Below, piece by piece: positions 17,728 to 27,009 of a DNA stretch of 36,607 nt. Position numbers and translations under genes: made by a program. Position 1 is the first letter of the stretch; the number at the start of each line of letters is the position of its first letter. The notes beneath the pieces were generated by a model. The model saw nothing but the letters and a program-made list of their open reading frames with translations, was not told the DNA's origin and searched no databases. Source of the stretch: an uncultured bacterium (GTDB lineage Bacteria; Armatimonadota; HRBIN16); contig CALJAP010000043.1 in assembly GCA_938027655.1 (NCBI GenBank), forward strand, positions 1-36,607. Direction: 5' to 3'.

Positions 17728-18196
17728 GCTCCTCACCCCCTGCGTGTAAGGTCAAAACGCTCGGCAAGCGTACCGATCGCGCCGTCGCAAGATCATCCAG
17801 TGCTTTCTGCTCGATGCGCAACATCTCCTGACGCCACTGCTCGTGGTGCTTCTCGCGCAGCCGTTCCAGCGCCTTGCGTTCGCGCTGCGCCTGCATCAAA
17901 GCCTGTCGCTTCTCTTCCAGCACTTTCTCTGCCTCTGCCACCCGTTCGCGCTGTGCCTCAATGCGCCCTTCCAGAGCCGACAGATACGTCTGTTCGACAC
18001 CCAACATCTCCACTTCCAGATGCTGGTGACGTGGTGAACGGCGCAAACACTCCTCACGGTCGATGAGGAGTTTGCGCAGAACTGCCTGCTCATGCATCAG
18101 CTTCGCCTGCGCCTCCGCAAACGCACTTATCGCCTGCTCTTCCCGTCGTTGACGGTAGTCCAGAACTTTTTGTAGAGAGAACTCAAATCGTCGCAT
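17720..18196 (-). CDS. fliJ: Flagellar export chaperone FliJ
   Basis: MRRFEFSLQKVLDYRQRREEQAISAFAEAQAKL, coiled-coil; start reassigned to 18196. Confidence 0.85.
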   Translation of the reverse strand: MRRFEFSLQKVLDYRQRREEQAISAFAEAQAKLMHEQAVLRKLLIDREECLRRSPRHQHLEVEMLGVEQTYLSALEGRIEAQRERVAEAEKVLEEKRQALMQAQRERKALERLREKHHEQWRQEMLRIEQKALDDLATARSVRLPSVLTLHAGGEEHE

Positions 18197-18204
18197 AGCA
18201 CTGG

Positions 18205-18240
18205 TAAGGAGATTCTTCGCTCCGTTCAGAACGACACAAG
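18205..18240 (+). repeat. Fragment resembling a widely dispersed bacterial repeat (GGAGATTCTTCGCTCCGTTCAGAACGACA)
   Basis: Sequence pattern recognised by memory as recurring in unrelated bacterial genomes; non-coding location between fliJ and fliI. Confidence 0.45.
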
Positions 18241-18308
18241 TGCACAAACGCTCATCAACACGCTGACCACCGTGAGTCTCTTGGAAGGTCACGCTCTGTG
18301 GTGACTCC

Positions 18309-18457
18309 ATCGGACGCAACGGAGCGCATCCCTCCATTGTAGCCGCAGGCTTTAGCCTGCGCACAGGTGAACGCTCAGCTGTAATGATTCTATCGGACGC
18401 AACGGAGCGCATCCCTCCATTGTAGCCGCAGGCTTTAGCCTGCGCACAGGTGAACGC
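18309..18457. repeat. Perfect 66-bp direct repeat, two copies (18309-18374 and 18392-18457)
   Basis: ATCGGACGCAACGGAGCGCATCCCTCCATTGTAGCCGCAGGCTTTAGCCTGCGCACAGGTGAACGC occurs twice, 83-bp period. Confidence 0.95.
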
Positions 18458-18478
18458 AGCCTGAAGGCTGCGGCTACT
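18423..18478. repeat. REP/BIME-like paired palindromes
   Basis: GTAGCCGCAGGCTTTAGCCTGCG-cacaggtgaa-CGCAGCCTGAAGGCTGCGGCTAC: two hairpins (CGCAGGC-TTTA-GCCTGCG; CGCAGCC-TGAA-GGCTGCG) inside a larger inverted repeat. Confidence 0.85.
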
Positions 18479-18542
18479 TCTCAGCCCACCGAAACCATGA
18501 GCCCTGAGTACCAGCCTTTACAGGATCAACCCAGGCAATTTA

Positions 18543-19895
18543 TCAATCAACGAACAATGTTTTCAACCGCTGCAAGGTCTGCTCCAGCGGACATGCCTCC
18601 ATCTTGCCCTGTTGCAAGAACTCACGCACTTTGCCGATGTAGCGCAGGGCGTAGTCGATATCGGGATTACTGCCCTGCTGATACGCGCCGATGTTAATCA
18701 GGTCTTCCGCCTCAGTGTAGTTTGCCAGCACCTTGCGCACCTGTGCCGCCACTTGCCGGTGCTCCTCGTCGGTAATTTGGGGCATAACGCGCGAGACGCT
18801 CGCCAGCACATCGATGGCGGGATAGTGATTGCGGTGCGCCAAAGCACGCGATAACACAATGTGCCCGTCTAGGATACCTCGCACGGTGTCGGCGACCGGT
18901 TCGTTCATATCATCGGCTTCTACCAGCACGGTGTACAGCCCGGTAATTGTGCCCTTATCCGAGGTGCCTGCACGCTCCAGCAGCCGGGGCAGAAGGGCAA
19001 ACACGGAAGGGGTGTAGCCACGTGTAGCAGGTGGTTCGCCAATGGCTAATCCTACCTCGCGCTGCGCCAGCGCAAGGCGGGTAACCGAGTCCATCATCAG
19101 CAGAACGTCCAGCCCCTGGTCGCGAAAATATTCAGCAATTGTCGTGGCAACCATCGCTGCTTTGATACGTAGCAGCGCAGGCTGGTCGGACGTAGCAACC
19201 ACCACTACCGACCGCTTCAGCCCCTTCTCGCCGAGGTCCTCCTCCATGAACTCGCGCACTTCACGTCCACGCTCGCCGGTCAGGGCGATGACGTTCACAT
19301 CCGCGCTGGTGTAGCGGGCAATCATGCCCAGCAGGGTGCTCTTGCCCACGCCAGAGCCGGCGAAGATGCCGATACGCTGTCCTTTGCCGACGGTGAGCAA
19401 GCCGTCAATCGCCCGTACCCCCAGACTAATCGCTTCGGTGATGCGTTTACGAGTGAGGGCGTTGGGGGGTTGGCGGCTCACCGGATACAGGGTGTCTGGA
19501 TTAATCGGTGGGCCACCGTCCACCGGTCTGCCCAACCCGTCCAGCACGCGCCCCAGCAGGCATTCGCCGACAGGCACTTTGTGTACCATGCCCGTTGCTA
19601 CCACCTGACTACCGGGCGTGATACCCTCCATCTCCCCCAGAGGCATCAGCAGCACACGGTTCTGCCGAAAGCCCACCACCTCCGCGAAGATGGGGGGGCG
19701 TGTACGCTGGAAGTGAATCTCGCACACCTCACCCACGCGCGCGGCAGGTCCGACGCTTTCTATGACCAGCCCGATAACCTGTTGCACCCTACCGTGCACC
19801 TTGATCGGGTCTAACAGGCGCAATCGCTCCCGCGCTGCCGACAGGTCAGGCGGAGATAATGGTGGCAGATTCTCCGATGCGTTTCGCACTTTCAT
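18543..19895 (-). CDS. fliI: Flagellar export ATPase FliI
   Basis: Walker [66 protein letters not shown]. Confidence 0.96.
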   Translation of the reverse strand: MKVRNASENLPPLSPPDLSAARERLRLLDPIKVHGRVQQVIGLVIESVGPAARVGEVCEIHFQRTRPPIFAEVVGFRQNRVLLMPLGEMEGITPGSQVVATGMVHKVPVGECLLGRVLDGLGRPVDGGPPINPDTLYPVSRQPPNALTRKRITEAISLGVRAIDGLLTVGKGQRIGIFAGSGVGKSTLLGMIARYTSADVNVIALTGERGREVREFMEEDLGEKGLKRSVVVVATSDQPALLRIKAAMVATTIAEYFRDQGLDVLLMMDSVTRLALAQREVGLAIGEPPATRGYTPSVFALLPRLLERAGTSDKGTITGLYTVLVEADDMNEPVADTVRGILDGHIVLSRALAHRNHYPAIDVLASVSRVMPQITDEEHRQVAAQVRKVLANYTEAEDLINIGAYQQGSNPDIDYALRYIGKVREFLQQGKMEACPLEQTLQRLKTLFVD

Positions 19896-19908
19896 CCACC
19901 CCTACCCC

Positions 19909-20613
19909 TCATGCCGCCTGATCGTTCTCCCGTAGCGATCTCTCTATCGACTGCATTTGTGTGCGCAAAGAAGCGTCGATAGTGCCGCCGGGCGTCTCAA
20001 TAACACAACCGCCTCCGCCCACACGCTGGTCGTCCACAATCTCTATCTGCCTTACCCCGTCGCATACAGCGAGGAAATCCTCCCGATGCTGCCGGGCAAT
20101 CTGCAGGTCGTCGGGATGCACCCGGATGCGTATGTGCTCGGTGTCCGCCACGCGCCGCAGGGCGTGCTTAATGATGGACAGGGTAGCTTCACGACGCGCC
20201 TGAATCTCCTCACGCAGCACCTTGCGGGCGATTTCCAGCACAAGGTCTATTACCTGTGGCTCCATCTCCTCCCAGAGGCGCTGTCGCTCGGCGAGGATAG
20301 CGTCCACCAGCTTTTGCACCTCGCCGTGCAGAGCTTCTATCGCTTGTTGATAGTGACGTAACCCTTCCTCGCGCCCCAGCTGCAAGCCCTCTTCATAGCC
20401 TTTGCGCACCGCATCCTGACGCATCTGGTCCGCCTGCCGGTGCGCTTCCGCCAGAACGCGCTTCGCTTCCGCTAGCAACTGTTCGGGGGTGGGGCCTGCT
20501 GGTTCCTGTTCTTGCTCCTGCGGTTCGGAGGGTGTTTGAATAACCCGCAGAGGAGAGCCCACCCACCGGGTGAAGCGAGCCAGCTGGTCACCTTTGAGCA
20601 CCTGCCCCAGCAT
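19909..20613 (-). CDS. fliH: Flagellar assembly protein FliH
   Basis: ARKVLREEIQARREATLSIIKHALRRV...IRVHPDDL...GGGGCVIETPGGTIDASLRTQMQSIERSL; between fliG and fliI. Confidence 0.92.
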   Translation of the reverse strand: MLGQVLKGDQLARFTRWVGSPLRVIQTPSEPQEQEQEPAGPTPEQLLAEAKRVLAEAHRQADQMRQDAVRKGYEEGLQLGREEGLRHYQQAIEALHGEVQKLVDAILAERQRLWEEMEPQVIDLVLEIARKVLREEIQARREATLSIIKHALRRVADTEHIRIRVHPDDLQIARQHREDFLAVCDGVRQIEIVDDQRVGGGGCVIETPGGTIDASLRTQMQSIERSLRENDQAA

Positions 20614-20616
20614 CGG

Positions 20617-21639
20617 TTACACCACCATCTCTTCTGCACCGCCGCCGCGTGCGATGACGATTTCGCCAGCCTCCTCCATGCGTCGGATGATGGCAACGAT
20701 GCGCTGCTGAGCTTCCTCCACGTTGCGCAGGCGCACCGGACCCATGAACTCCATATCCTCTTTGAGCATGTTGGCGGCGCGTTCGGACATGTTCTTGAAG
20801 ATACGCTGCCGCACCTCCTCGCTGCAACCCTTGAGCGCGAGCGCAAGCTCCTTCATGTCCACCTCCTTGAGCACCGCCTGGATGGAGCGGTCGTCCAGCT
20901 GCACGATGTCCTCAAATACGAACATCATCTTCTTGACCTCTTCCGCCAGCTCAGGGTTGGTTTCGGAAAGGCTGTCCAGTATCATGCGCTCGCTGGTTCG
21001 GTCTACCCAGTTGAGCAGTTCCACCAGCGCCTTCACGCCGCCGGCGGTGGTGAAATCCTGCGAAATCACCGAGGAGAGCTTGCGCTCCAGCACCCTCTCT
21101 ACCTCCCGAATCACGTCGGGCGGGGTGCGGTCCATAATGGCAATGCGGCGTGCGACCTCCGCCCGCAATTCGGGGGGTAGCCCCTGCAATACCTGTGCTG
21201 CCTGATTGGGAGAAAGATAAGCCAGTATCAGCGCAATGGTTTGCGGATGCTCATCCTGAATGAAGTTCAGCAGCTGGCTGGGGTCTGTTTTCTTGATGAA
21301 GTCGAAGGGCACAATCTGCATCGCCTGGATGACGCGGGTGATGAGCTCGTTGGCTCTTTCGGGACCGAAAGCGTTCTCGAGCACCTGCCGGGCGTGCTGG
21401 AGACCACCCTCCGCGATATATTCCTGTGCCACGCAGAGGTCGTGAAACTCCTCAATAATCGCCTCGCGCACCTCCGGTGGGATTTTGCCCATACGGGCGA
21501 TTTCGAGGGTGATTTGCTCTACCTCGTCCTCATCCAGATGGCGCAGCACCTTGCCCGCCACATCGGGCCCCATCGCCACAATCATCACCGCGGCTTTCTG
21601 GCGATGCGTCAGTTGTGGTATTGGGGTTCGTGTCGTCAT
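20617..21639 (-). CDS. fliG: Flagellar motor switch protein FliG
   Basis: LTHRQKAAVMIVAMGPDVAGKVLRHLDEDEVEQITLEIARM; HPQTIALILAYLSPNQAAQVLQGLP; FVFEDIVQLDDRSIQAVLKEVDMKELALALKG. Confidence 0.97.
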   Translation of the reverse strand: MTTRTPIPQLTHRQKAAVMIVAMGPDVAGKVLRHLDEDEVEQITLEIARMGKIPPEVREAIIEEFHDLCVAQEYIAEGGLQHARQVLENAFGPERANELITRVIQAMQIVPFDFIKKTDPSQLLNFIQDEHPQTIALILAYLSPNQAAQVLQGLPPELRAEVARRIAIMDRTPPDVIREVERVLERKLSSVISQDFTTAGGVKALVELLNWVDRTSERMILDSLSETNPELAEEVKKMMFVFEDIVQLDDRSIQAVLKEVDMKELALALKGCSEEVRQRIFKNMSERAANMLKEDMEFMGPVRLRNVEEAQQRIVAIIRRMEEAGEIVIARGGGAEEMVV

Positions 21640-23264
21640 TATCGCTCGTCCTCCGCCAACCAGCCTTTAATCAACATGGCCACTTTCTCCGGCTTCTGGT
21701 CTGCCAGCCGGATGACGCTCTCCAGATTCACGTCCACGCGCTCGCGAATGGGGGTGATTTCCACATCCTCTGCGGGCAGCTCATCCGTCCGCCGGGTGCT
21801 CTGCGCCATGCCTGCCGCCCCTTGCTGGGGCAGATCCCTATCCGCTCCCTCGGTTCCCGCAGCCTCCTCAGGCACACTGCCCCCCGGCAGCGACATGACC
21901 ATGCCTTCGGGCGTCTGTGCGACGCGCGCCGGTCGCAACGCCCTCGCCAGCAACAGTAGCACAATCAACAGCATCGCCAGGGGTAGATAGCGCAGAGCGG
22001 TGTCTATCAGCTGGCGGCTGGCAAACTGCTTGCGGGCAGCTTCCGCCTCCTTCGCCAGTGTGTTGTCGAAGGGGATGCTTTCCACAATCACGCGGAACCG
22101 GCGATTGGGGTCGCTCTGGTCCGCGCCGACCGCACCCTCCAGGAAGGTGCGCACCTTGTCCACCTGTTCCTGCGGCACGGAAGAATCCACCATCGCCGCT
22201 ACCGACATACGCACCACTCTGCCCGGCGTCTTCACACGGTGAATGGTGCTCTGTCCAACCTCGTAGTTCGTAGTGGTAGAGGAGTGTTTGTATTCGCCGG
22301 GCGCGCCCGCGGGCGTTGTGGGGTATGTTGGCACGCCTGCGGTAGCACCTGCCCCGCGCGGTGTGGCGCCGCGTACGGTCTCTTCGGTGCGTGTCTCGCT
22401 CACGGGCGTGCCCTGCCCGTCGGGTCCGGTTTCAATCTGCTTCTGGTTGACCTCCTCGCGGTCCAGGTCCAGTTCGGCGGTGACCGTCAACCTCGATTTG
22501 CCCGGTCCCAGCACCGCGTCGAGCTGCTGCTGGAGCTGGCGCTGGATGGTCTCCGCATACGCGCGTTCCAGTTCCAGCTTGTTGCTCGCCACGCCGGGCG
22601 CCATATCCGAAGCCTGCGAGCCGTCCCAGAGCAGGTTGGCGTATTCGTCCACCACCGAGACGTTTTCTGGTGAAAGCCCTGCCACGCTGCGCGACACGAG
22701 GAAGACGATGGAAGCAATCTGCTCGCGCGTGAGCTGCTGCCCCGGTTTGAGGTCTACCATCACACTCGCCTTGGCGGGCTTCTTCTCGCCGACGAAGGGC
22801 GAATCGATGGCAGGGGTGATATGCACGCGCGCGCCCGCTACCGGCTGCAGGCGCGAGATGGTGTTCTGGAGAGCCTCTTCGTGCGCGATGCGAGTGGTCT
22901 CCTGTTCCACCGCTTGAGTGGTACCGAAGCCCAGCTTCTCCAGTCGGCTATAGCCCAGCGTGCCCTGATTGGGCAATCCCTCCGCCGCCAGAGAGAGTAA
23001 CATCTCATCGCGGTTCCGGGCGGGCACTTCGATGGTGCTGCCTCCGGCGGAGAGACGGTAAGGAACCTTCGCCTGCTTCAGCCGCGCGACGATGGCGCCG
23101 GAGTCCGACGGCGATAAGCCGGTGTACAGCACGTCCCACTCCGGCTGAGTCGCCCAGAAGGAGAGGGCGATCATCACGATGACCAGTCCTGCTGCCGAAG
23201 CAACAGCGATCAGCCGGGTCTGGCGGTCACTGGTCTGCCACCACTCGCGCACTCGTTCCAGCAT
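21639..23264 (-). CDS. fliF: Flagellar M-ring protein FliF
   Basis: WDVLYTGLSPSDSGAIVARLKQAKVPYRLSAGGSTIEVP; EEALQNTISRLQPVAGARVHI; TTNYEVGQSTIHRVKTPGRVVRMSVAAMVD. Confidence 0.97.
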   Translation of the reverse strand: MLERVREWWQTSDRQTRLIAVASAAGLVIVMIALSFWATQPEWDVLYTGLSPSDSGAIVARLKQAKVPYRLSAGGSTIEVPARNRDEMLLSLAAEGLPNQGTLGYSRLEKLGFGTTQAVEQETTRIAHEEALQNTISRLQPVAGARVHITPAIDSPFVGEKKPAKASVMVDLKPGQQLTREQIASIVFLVSRSVAGLSPENVSVVDEYANLLWDGSQASDMAPGVASNKLELERAYAETIQRQLQQQLDAVLGPGKSRLTVTAELDLDREEVNQKQIETGPDGQGTPVSETRTEETVRGATPRGAGATAGVPTYPTTPAGAPGEYKHSSTTTNYEVGQSTIHRVKTPGRVVRMSVAAMVDSSVPQEQVDKVRTFLEGAVGADQSDPNRRFRVIVESIPFDNTLAKEAEAARKQFASRQLIDTALRYLPLAMLLIVLLLLARALRPARVAQTPEGMVMSLPGGSVPEEAAGTEGADRDLPQQGAAGMAQSTRRTDELPAEDVEITPIRERVDVNLESVIRLADQKPEKVAMLIKGWLAEDER

Positions 23265-23267
23265 CGG

Positions 23268-23573
23268 CTATACCTGCATCCGCATGATTTCCTGATACGC
23301 CTCTACTACCTTGTTGCGCACCTGCACCGCCAGCTGCAGGGCGATAGAGGCTTCCTCCGCCGCAGTGACCACACGCACCAGGTCGTCGGTCTCACCTGCC
23401 GCGAACTGCCGGGCCAGCTCGGCGGCGTCGTTCTGCATCTGGTTTACCCTGTCAAACGCATCCTTGAGCGCGTCGGTAAAGGAGGATTCTGTTGCCTCTG
23501 CCGACGCTGCGGGAGAGGGGAGCAGGGCTCCCGTTGCACCCGGCAGCACAGAGTTCAGGCGAATATCCATCAT
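23268..23573 (-). CDS. fliE: Flagellar hook-basal body complex protein FliE
   Basis: FTDALKDAFDRVNQMQNDAAELARQFAAGETDDLVRVVTAAEEASIALQLAVQVRNKVVEAYQEIMRMQV. Confidence 0.94.
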   Translation of the reverse strand: MMDIRLNSVLPGATGALLPSPAASAEATESSFTDALKDAFDRVNQMQNDAAELARQFAAGETDDLVRVVTAAEEASIALQLAVQVRNKVVEAYQEIMRMQV

Positions 23574-23583
23574 CTATCCCCCC

Positions 23584-24009
23584 TTATGCGTTCCTGCCGA
23601 TGTCCAGCGTGCGCAGAGCCATCTGCTTCGCCGCGTTCATCGCGGTGACGTTTGCCTCGTACGCCCGCGTAGCGGTGATCATCTCCACCATTTCGGTCAC
23701 CACGTTCACGTTGGGCATTAGCACATAACCGTCGGCGTCGGCATCGGGGTGCCCTGGATTGTACACACGCTGAGGGGGGCTGGTATCCTCTGCTATCGCC
23801 GCCACACGCACGCCACCTCTGCCCGTCGCCAGCAGGTCCGCAAAACCGGTTGAACGCTCTTCCAGTATCGCCACCTTGCGCCGATAGGGACCTCCTGTGG
23901 CTGTGCGTGTGGTGTTGACGTTCGCTAGATTGTCGGCGATAACGTCCAGGCGCAACCTCTCAGCGGTCAAGCCGGATGCGCTGATGCGCAAGGAGTTAAA
24001 GATGCTCAT
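23584..24009 (-). CDS. flgC: Flagellar basal-body rod protein FlgC
   Basis: MSIFNSLRISASGLTAERLRLDVIADNLANVNTTRTATGGPYRRK; C-terminal MVEMITATRAYEANVTAMNAAKQMALRTLDIGR. Confidence 0.96.
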   Translation of the reverse strand: MSIFNSLRISASGLTAERLRLDVIADNLANVNTTRTATGGPYRRKVAILEERSTGFADLLATGRGGVRVAAIAEDTSPPQRVYNPGHPDADADGYVLMPNVNVVTEMVEMITATRAYEANVTAMNAAKQMALRTLDIGRNA

Positions 24010-24015
24010 GTGTGC

Positions 24016-24414
24016 TTACCTCCCTCCACCCGAGATGACCGTTTTCAGGCTCTGGTAGCGACCGGTAATCAGCTGGCCCAGTGCTTGAAAGCGTATCTGG
24101 TTTTCGGCAAGTTGTGCCATCTCGTAGTCGATGTCCACCGTGTTCCCGTCAGGGCGCATCGGTGCATCCTCGTCAGGGGTTACCTGGGGTTTTGCCAGCC
24201 GGGGAGGCGACAGCGCGTAGTGACGCGGGTGTGTAGTGTGCAGGGGTGTTTGCTGGGCAGCACGCAGAAAGGCTTCAAAGGATACGTCGATTCGTCGGTA
24301 GCCGGGGGTGTTCACGTTCGCGATGTTGTGCGCAATCGCTTCCTGTCGCAGGGCACACGCATGAAGTGCCTGCTTCAGCAAGGGATAATTTCCGCCAAAC
24401 AGCTTATCCGTCAT
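24016..24414 (-). CDS. flgB: Flagellar basal-body rod protein FlgB
   Basis: LLKQALHACALRQEAIAHNIANVNTPGYRRIDVSFE; VDIDYEMAQLAENQIRFQALGQLI. Confidence 0.95.
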   Translation of the reverse strand: MTDKLFGGNYPLLKQALHACALRQEAIAHNIANVNTPGYRRIDVSFEAFLRAAQQTPLHTTHPRHYALSPPRLAKPQVTPDEDAPMRPDGNTVDIDYEMAQLAENQIRFQALGQLITGRYQSLKTVISGGGR

Positions 24415-25222
24415 CGGTTTCCCTCCTCAAAACAGCCCGCAGCAATCGTTTCCATCGGCTATCCTCTGTCGGCGCGTTTTTCCAGATTTGCGCCAGTTCC
24501 ACCTTCTCTGCTCGCAACAGCGCGCGGGGCACGCCATCGGTCAGCATTCGCGCCACGTGCGGTCCGTACGTACGTCGGAGTAGTTCCGCCGCCTCGCCCA
24601 GATCGCACCGGCGGTGTGTCACACCGTGGCAATCGGAAGCCACCGCGCTGACCAGCCCTCGCTCCATCAGCTCGTAGGCGCATCGCGCCACTGCGGGCGA
24701 AGCCTTACCCGGTATCAGGGAGCCGGTGGTCACTTGCAAGTGCACGCCCATCTGCACCAGCTCCTCCAGCAAGCCCAGGCGCTGCTGGAAGAAGCGGTAT
24801 CGTTCGGGATGCGCCAGCACCACGCTCCAGCCCGCGTCCAGCAGACTCTGGATGACTACCTTGCCGAAAGGTGGCCATTGCTCCCATGGCGGTTCCACCA
24901 ACACAGCGTGCCTGCTGTCGCCCAGCGACATCCACTCATCGCGCTGTAATCGCTCCGGCAGGTCGGTAGTTAACGGGATCTCGCAACCGGGCAGTATCTC
25001 TATCGGAACACCCTTCGCCTGCATCAGAGCGTTCAGGTCAGCCACCTCGTGCCGAATCCGCAAGGCGTTCAGCTCCTGTCGCTCGCCCCAGCGGAGGTGC
25101 GGTGTCGCTACCATGACGTTGACGCCCTGTGCGGCGGCATCTTCCGCCATGAGCAGCACCTCGCCGATGTCCTGGAGACCGTCATCGACGCCGGGCAGAA
25201 TGTGGGTGTGAATGTCTATCAT
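24404..25222 (-). CDS. CpsB/CapC (YwqE-like) PHP-type protein tyrosine phosphatase
   Basis: MIDIHTHILPGVDDGLQDIGEVLLMAEDAAAQGVNVMVATPH; VLAHPERYRFFQ; ASDCHG metal motifs; start reassigned to 25222. Confidence 0.9.
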   Translation of the reverse strand: MIDIHTHILPGVDDGLQDIGEVLLMAEDAAAQGVNVMVATPHLRWGERQELNALRIRHEVADLNALMQAKGVPIEILPGCEIPLTTDLPERLQRDEWMSLGDSRHAVLVEPPWEQWPPFGKVVIQSLLDAGWSVVLAHPERYRFFQQRLGLLEELVQMGVHLQVTTGSLIPGKASPAVARCAYELMERGLVSAVASDCHGVTHRRCDLGEAAELLRRTYGPHVARMLTDGVPRALLRAEKVELAQIWKNAPTEDSRWKRLLRAVLRRETDDG

Positions 25223-25229
25223 GGTGAGG

Positions 25230-26318
25230 CTAACGTCGGAACACGGAGTAGGTCGCCAGCAGTGTGCCCAGTATCGCCGTCCATTCGTAGTTGGGTCTGG
25301 GGCGCGAGGGCACAATCACCACATCGGTCGGCTGCAGGGGGAAGCGTGCTCCTTGCGGGGTGGTCGCGTTCACCTGCAGGAACCGATTGCCCCGATTGAC
25401 CACGATGCGCTCCAGCCGTGCCTCACGGGTGGGACCTCCTGCGGCGGTCAGCGCATCCATCAGCGTCTCGCATCGCCCCTTTACCCAACCGTACGCTCCT
25501 GCCCTCGCGACCTCACCGATAACGAACAGGGTGTTTTCCCGTTCCGGCACGCGGATGGTCATGTGCGCCTGCAACGGTCGCTGACGAGCGCTGGCATCCA
25601 GCAGGTCTACCACCTCTATCGTTTCGCCCACCTGCACCTCGGCGCGAGACGGGTCCCCGAATGTCAAGGTGCCTCCGGCGGTAGCCAGCGCTTCTTCCAG
25701 GTTTCGTAGCGTGCCTATCGCATACACTCCCGGACGTGCCACCGCACCGGTGATGGTGAAAGTGGCTTCAGAGACAATCAGGTTGTCACCCGGTTGAAGC
25801 ACGAAGCGTACCGCCGAATCCTCTCGTGAGAGATTATCGGTAAACCTCACGGAGAACTTTACGTCCTGCGCCTGCTCTCTGCGAACAACGGTGAGGTGGT
25901 TGCGGTCGGCATTGGGGGTAAAGCCGCCTGCCAGCGCAATCGCTTCGGCGACGGTTAAGCCAGGCTGCAGAGGATAGGCGCCCGGGCGAGCCACTGCTCC
26001 GAGCACGAAAACCTGATGTTGCGCGAAAGATTTGACGATGACGCTCACACGCGGATTCTTCACCCAGCGGGAAAGGGAACCGGCCACCTGTCGCGCCAGT
26101 TCGTCCGGAGTGATGCCCTGCGCGCGCAGTTCACCCACCACTGGCAAGGAGATGTTGCCGTCGGGGCGTACGATGACCGTGCGGGAGAGGTCTTCATACC
26201 CCCAGACAGCAACTTCCAGCGTGTCGCCCGCGCTGATGCGATAATCGCTTGCGCCCTCTGCACCACCGGGCAGAAAAAGACACAACACGCCAACCAGCAG
26301 GGCAAGCCTGCCCCACAT
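25230..26318 (-). CDS. Polysaccharide biosynthesis/export protein with SLBB domains (Wza-like)
   Basis: Signal peptide; YRISAGDTLEVAVWGYEDLSRTVIVRPDGNISLPVVGELRAQGITPDELARQV; repeated SLBB-like VLGAVARPGAYPLQPGLTVAEAIALAGGF. Confidence 0.9.
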   Translation of the reverse strand: MWGRLALLVGVLCLFLPGGAEGASDYRISAGDTLEVAVWGYEDLSRTVIVRPDGNISLPVVGELRAQGITPDELARQVAGSLSRWVKNPRVSVIVKSFAQHQVFVLGAVARPGAYPLQPGLTVAEAIALAGGFTPNADRNHLTVVRREQAQDVKFSVRFTDNLSREDSAVRFVLQPGDNLIVSEATFTITGAVARPGVYAIGTLRNLEEALATAGGTLTFGDPSRAEVQVGETIEVVDLLDASARQRPLQAHMTIRVPERENTLFVIGEVARAGAYGWVKGRCETLMDALTAAGGPTREARLERIVVNRGNRFLQVNATTPQGARFPLQPTDVVIVPSRPRPNYEWTAILGTLLATYSVFRR

Positions 26319-26324
26319 CGTCGG

Positions 26325-26594
26325 TTACACCTCTTCTTCCTCTTCTTCCAGCCCTTTTTCCTCTTCCTGAGCCAGCTCCTCCAGCGAGGTGGTCTCCAGC
26401 CCCTCCTCGCGCTCGATAATGTCTATATCCTCGGCAGGCTCCTCGGGCAGAGGGGGCAGGTCGTCTACAATCACTATCGGGGTGCGGTGCTTGGTGCGGC
26501 ACTCTTCGCACGTGAACTTGACCTTGACACCAGCCAACCAGACAGGGATTTTCTCCAGCGGCTTACCGCAGTCTACACACACGACCGCACTCAT
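26325..26594 (-). CDS. Small zinc-ribbon protein with acidic C-terminal tail
   Basis: CVDCGKPLEKIPVWLAGVKVKFTCEEC; LEEEEEEV tail; start reassigned to 26594. Confidence 0.7.
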   Translation of the reverse strand: MSAVVCVDCGKPLEKIPVWLAGVKVKFTCEECRTKHRTPIVIVDDLPPLPEEPAEDIDIIEREEGLETTSLEELAQEEEKGLEEEEEEV

Positions 26595-26839
26595 TTGCGG
26601 GCTTCCTCCTTCTTTTTGGATGATTGCTCCTGCTCCTTCATCTTCTGCTCGTAGTGGCGCACAGAGAGAATGGCGTTTACAATCATCAGCGCTGTCGCTC
26701 CAAAATACAACCATGGTAGCAGGGGGTCATGCGGTTGCCCCGGATCGCGGATGGCGTCTGCTCCGTACACCAGCCCCACTGCGCCGATGATAAACAGCAG
26801 CACCGCCAGACCGGTGAAACTGTTGAGAAACTTCCACAC
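26591..26839 (-). CDS. Small membrane protein (2 predicted TM helices)
   Basis: VWKFLNSFTGLAVLLFIIGAVGLVYGADAI...LLPWLYFGATALMIVNAILSV; GTG start with upstream GGAGG. Confidence 0.65.
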   Translation of the reverse strand: MWKFLNSFTGLAVLLFIIGAVGLVYGADAIRDPGQPHDPLLPWLYFGATALMIVNAILSVRHYEQKMKEQEQSSKKKEEARK

Positions 26840-26957
26840 GGTATGAAGCCTCCATGAATGTGATAGCACACTATATTGTACCCTCATGTTTTGTTTGCAG
26901 CTGTGCCGATTCCCTTGCGACGAGATTAAAAAATGCTGGAAGAGGGCGCAAAAACGC

Positions 26958-26986
26958 TTGACAGACGCAGACGGCTATGATACACT
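26958..26986 (+). promoter_or_regulatory. Predicted strong promoter for the riboswitch transcript
   Basis: TTGACA (26958-26963) - 17 nt - TACACT (26981-26986) with extended -10 TG at 26978-26979. Confidence 0.75.
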
Positions 26987-27009
26987 ATTGCCAAATCACA
27001 TAAGGGTGA

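Noticed and set aside
17720-18412. N-terminal extension of FliJ (MRSVASDRII...VVLNGAKNLLTSA)
   Set aside because: This segment is translated repeat-island DNA; FliJ homology begins at MRRFEFSLQKVLDYR (18196).
18309-18457. Two 66-bp repeats considered as a CRISPR array
   Set aside because: Only two units, repeat far longer than CRISPR repeats, 17-bp spacer, contains REP-like palindromes, no cas genes.
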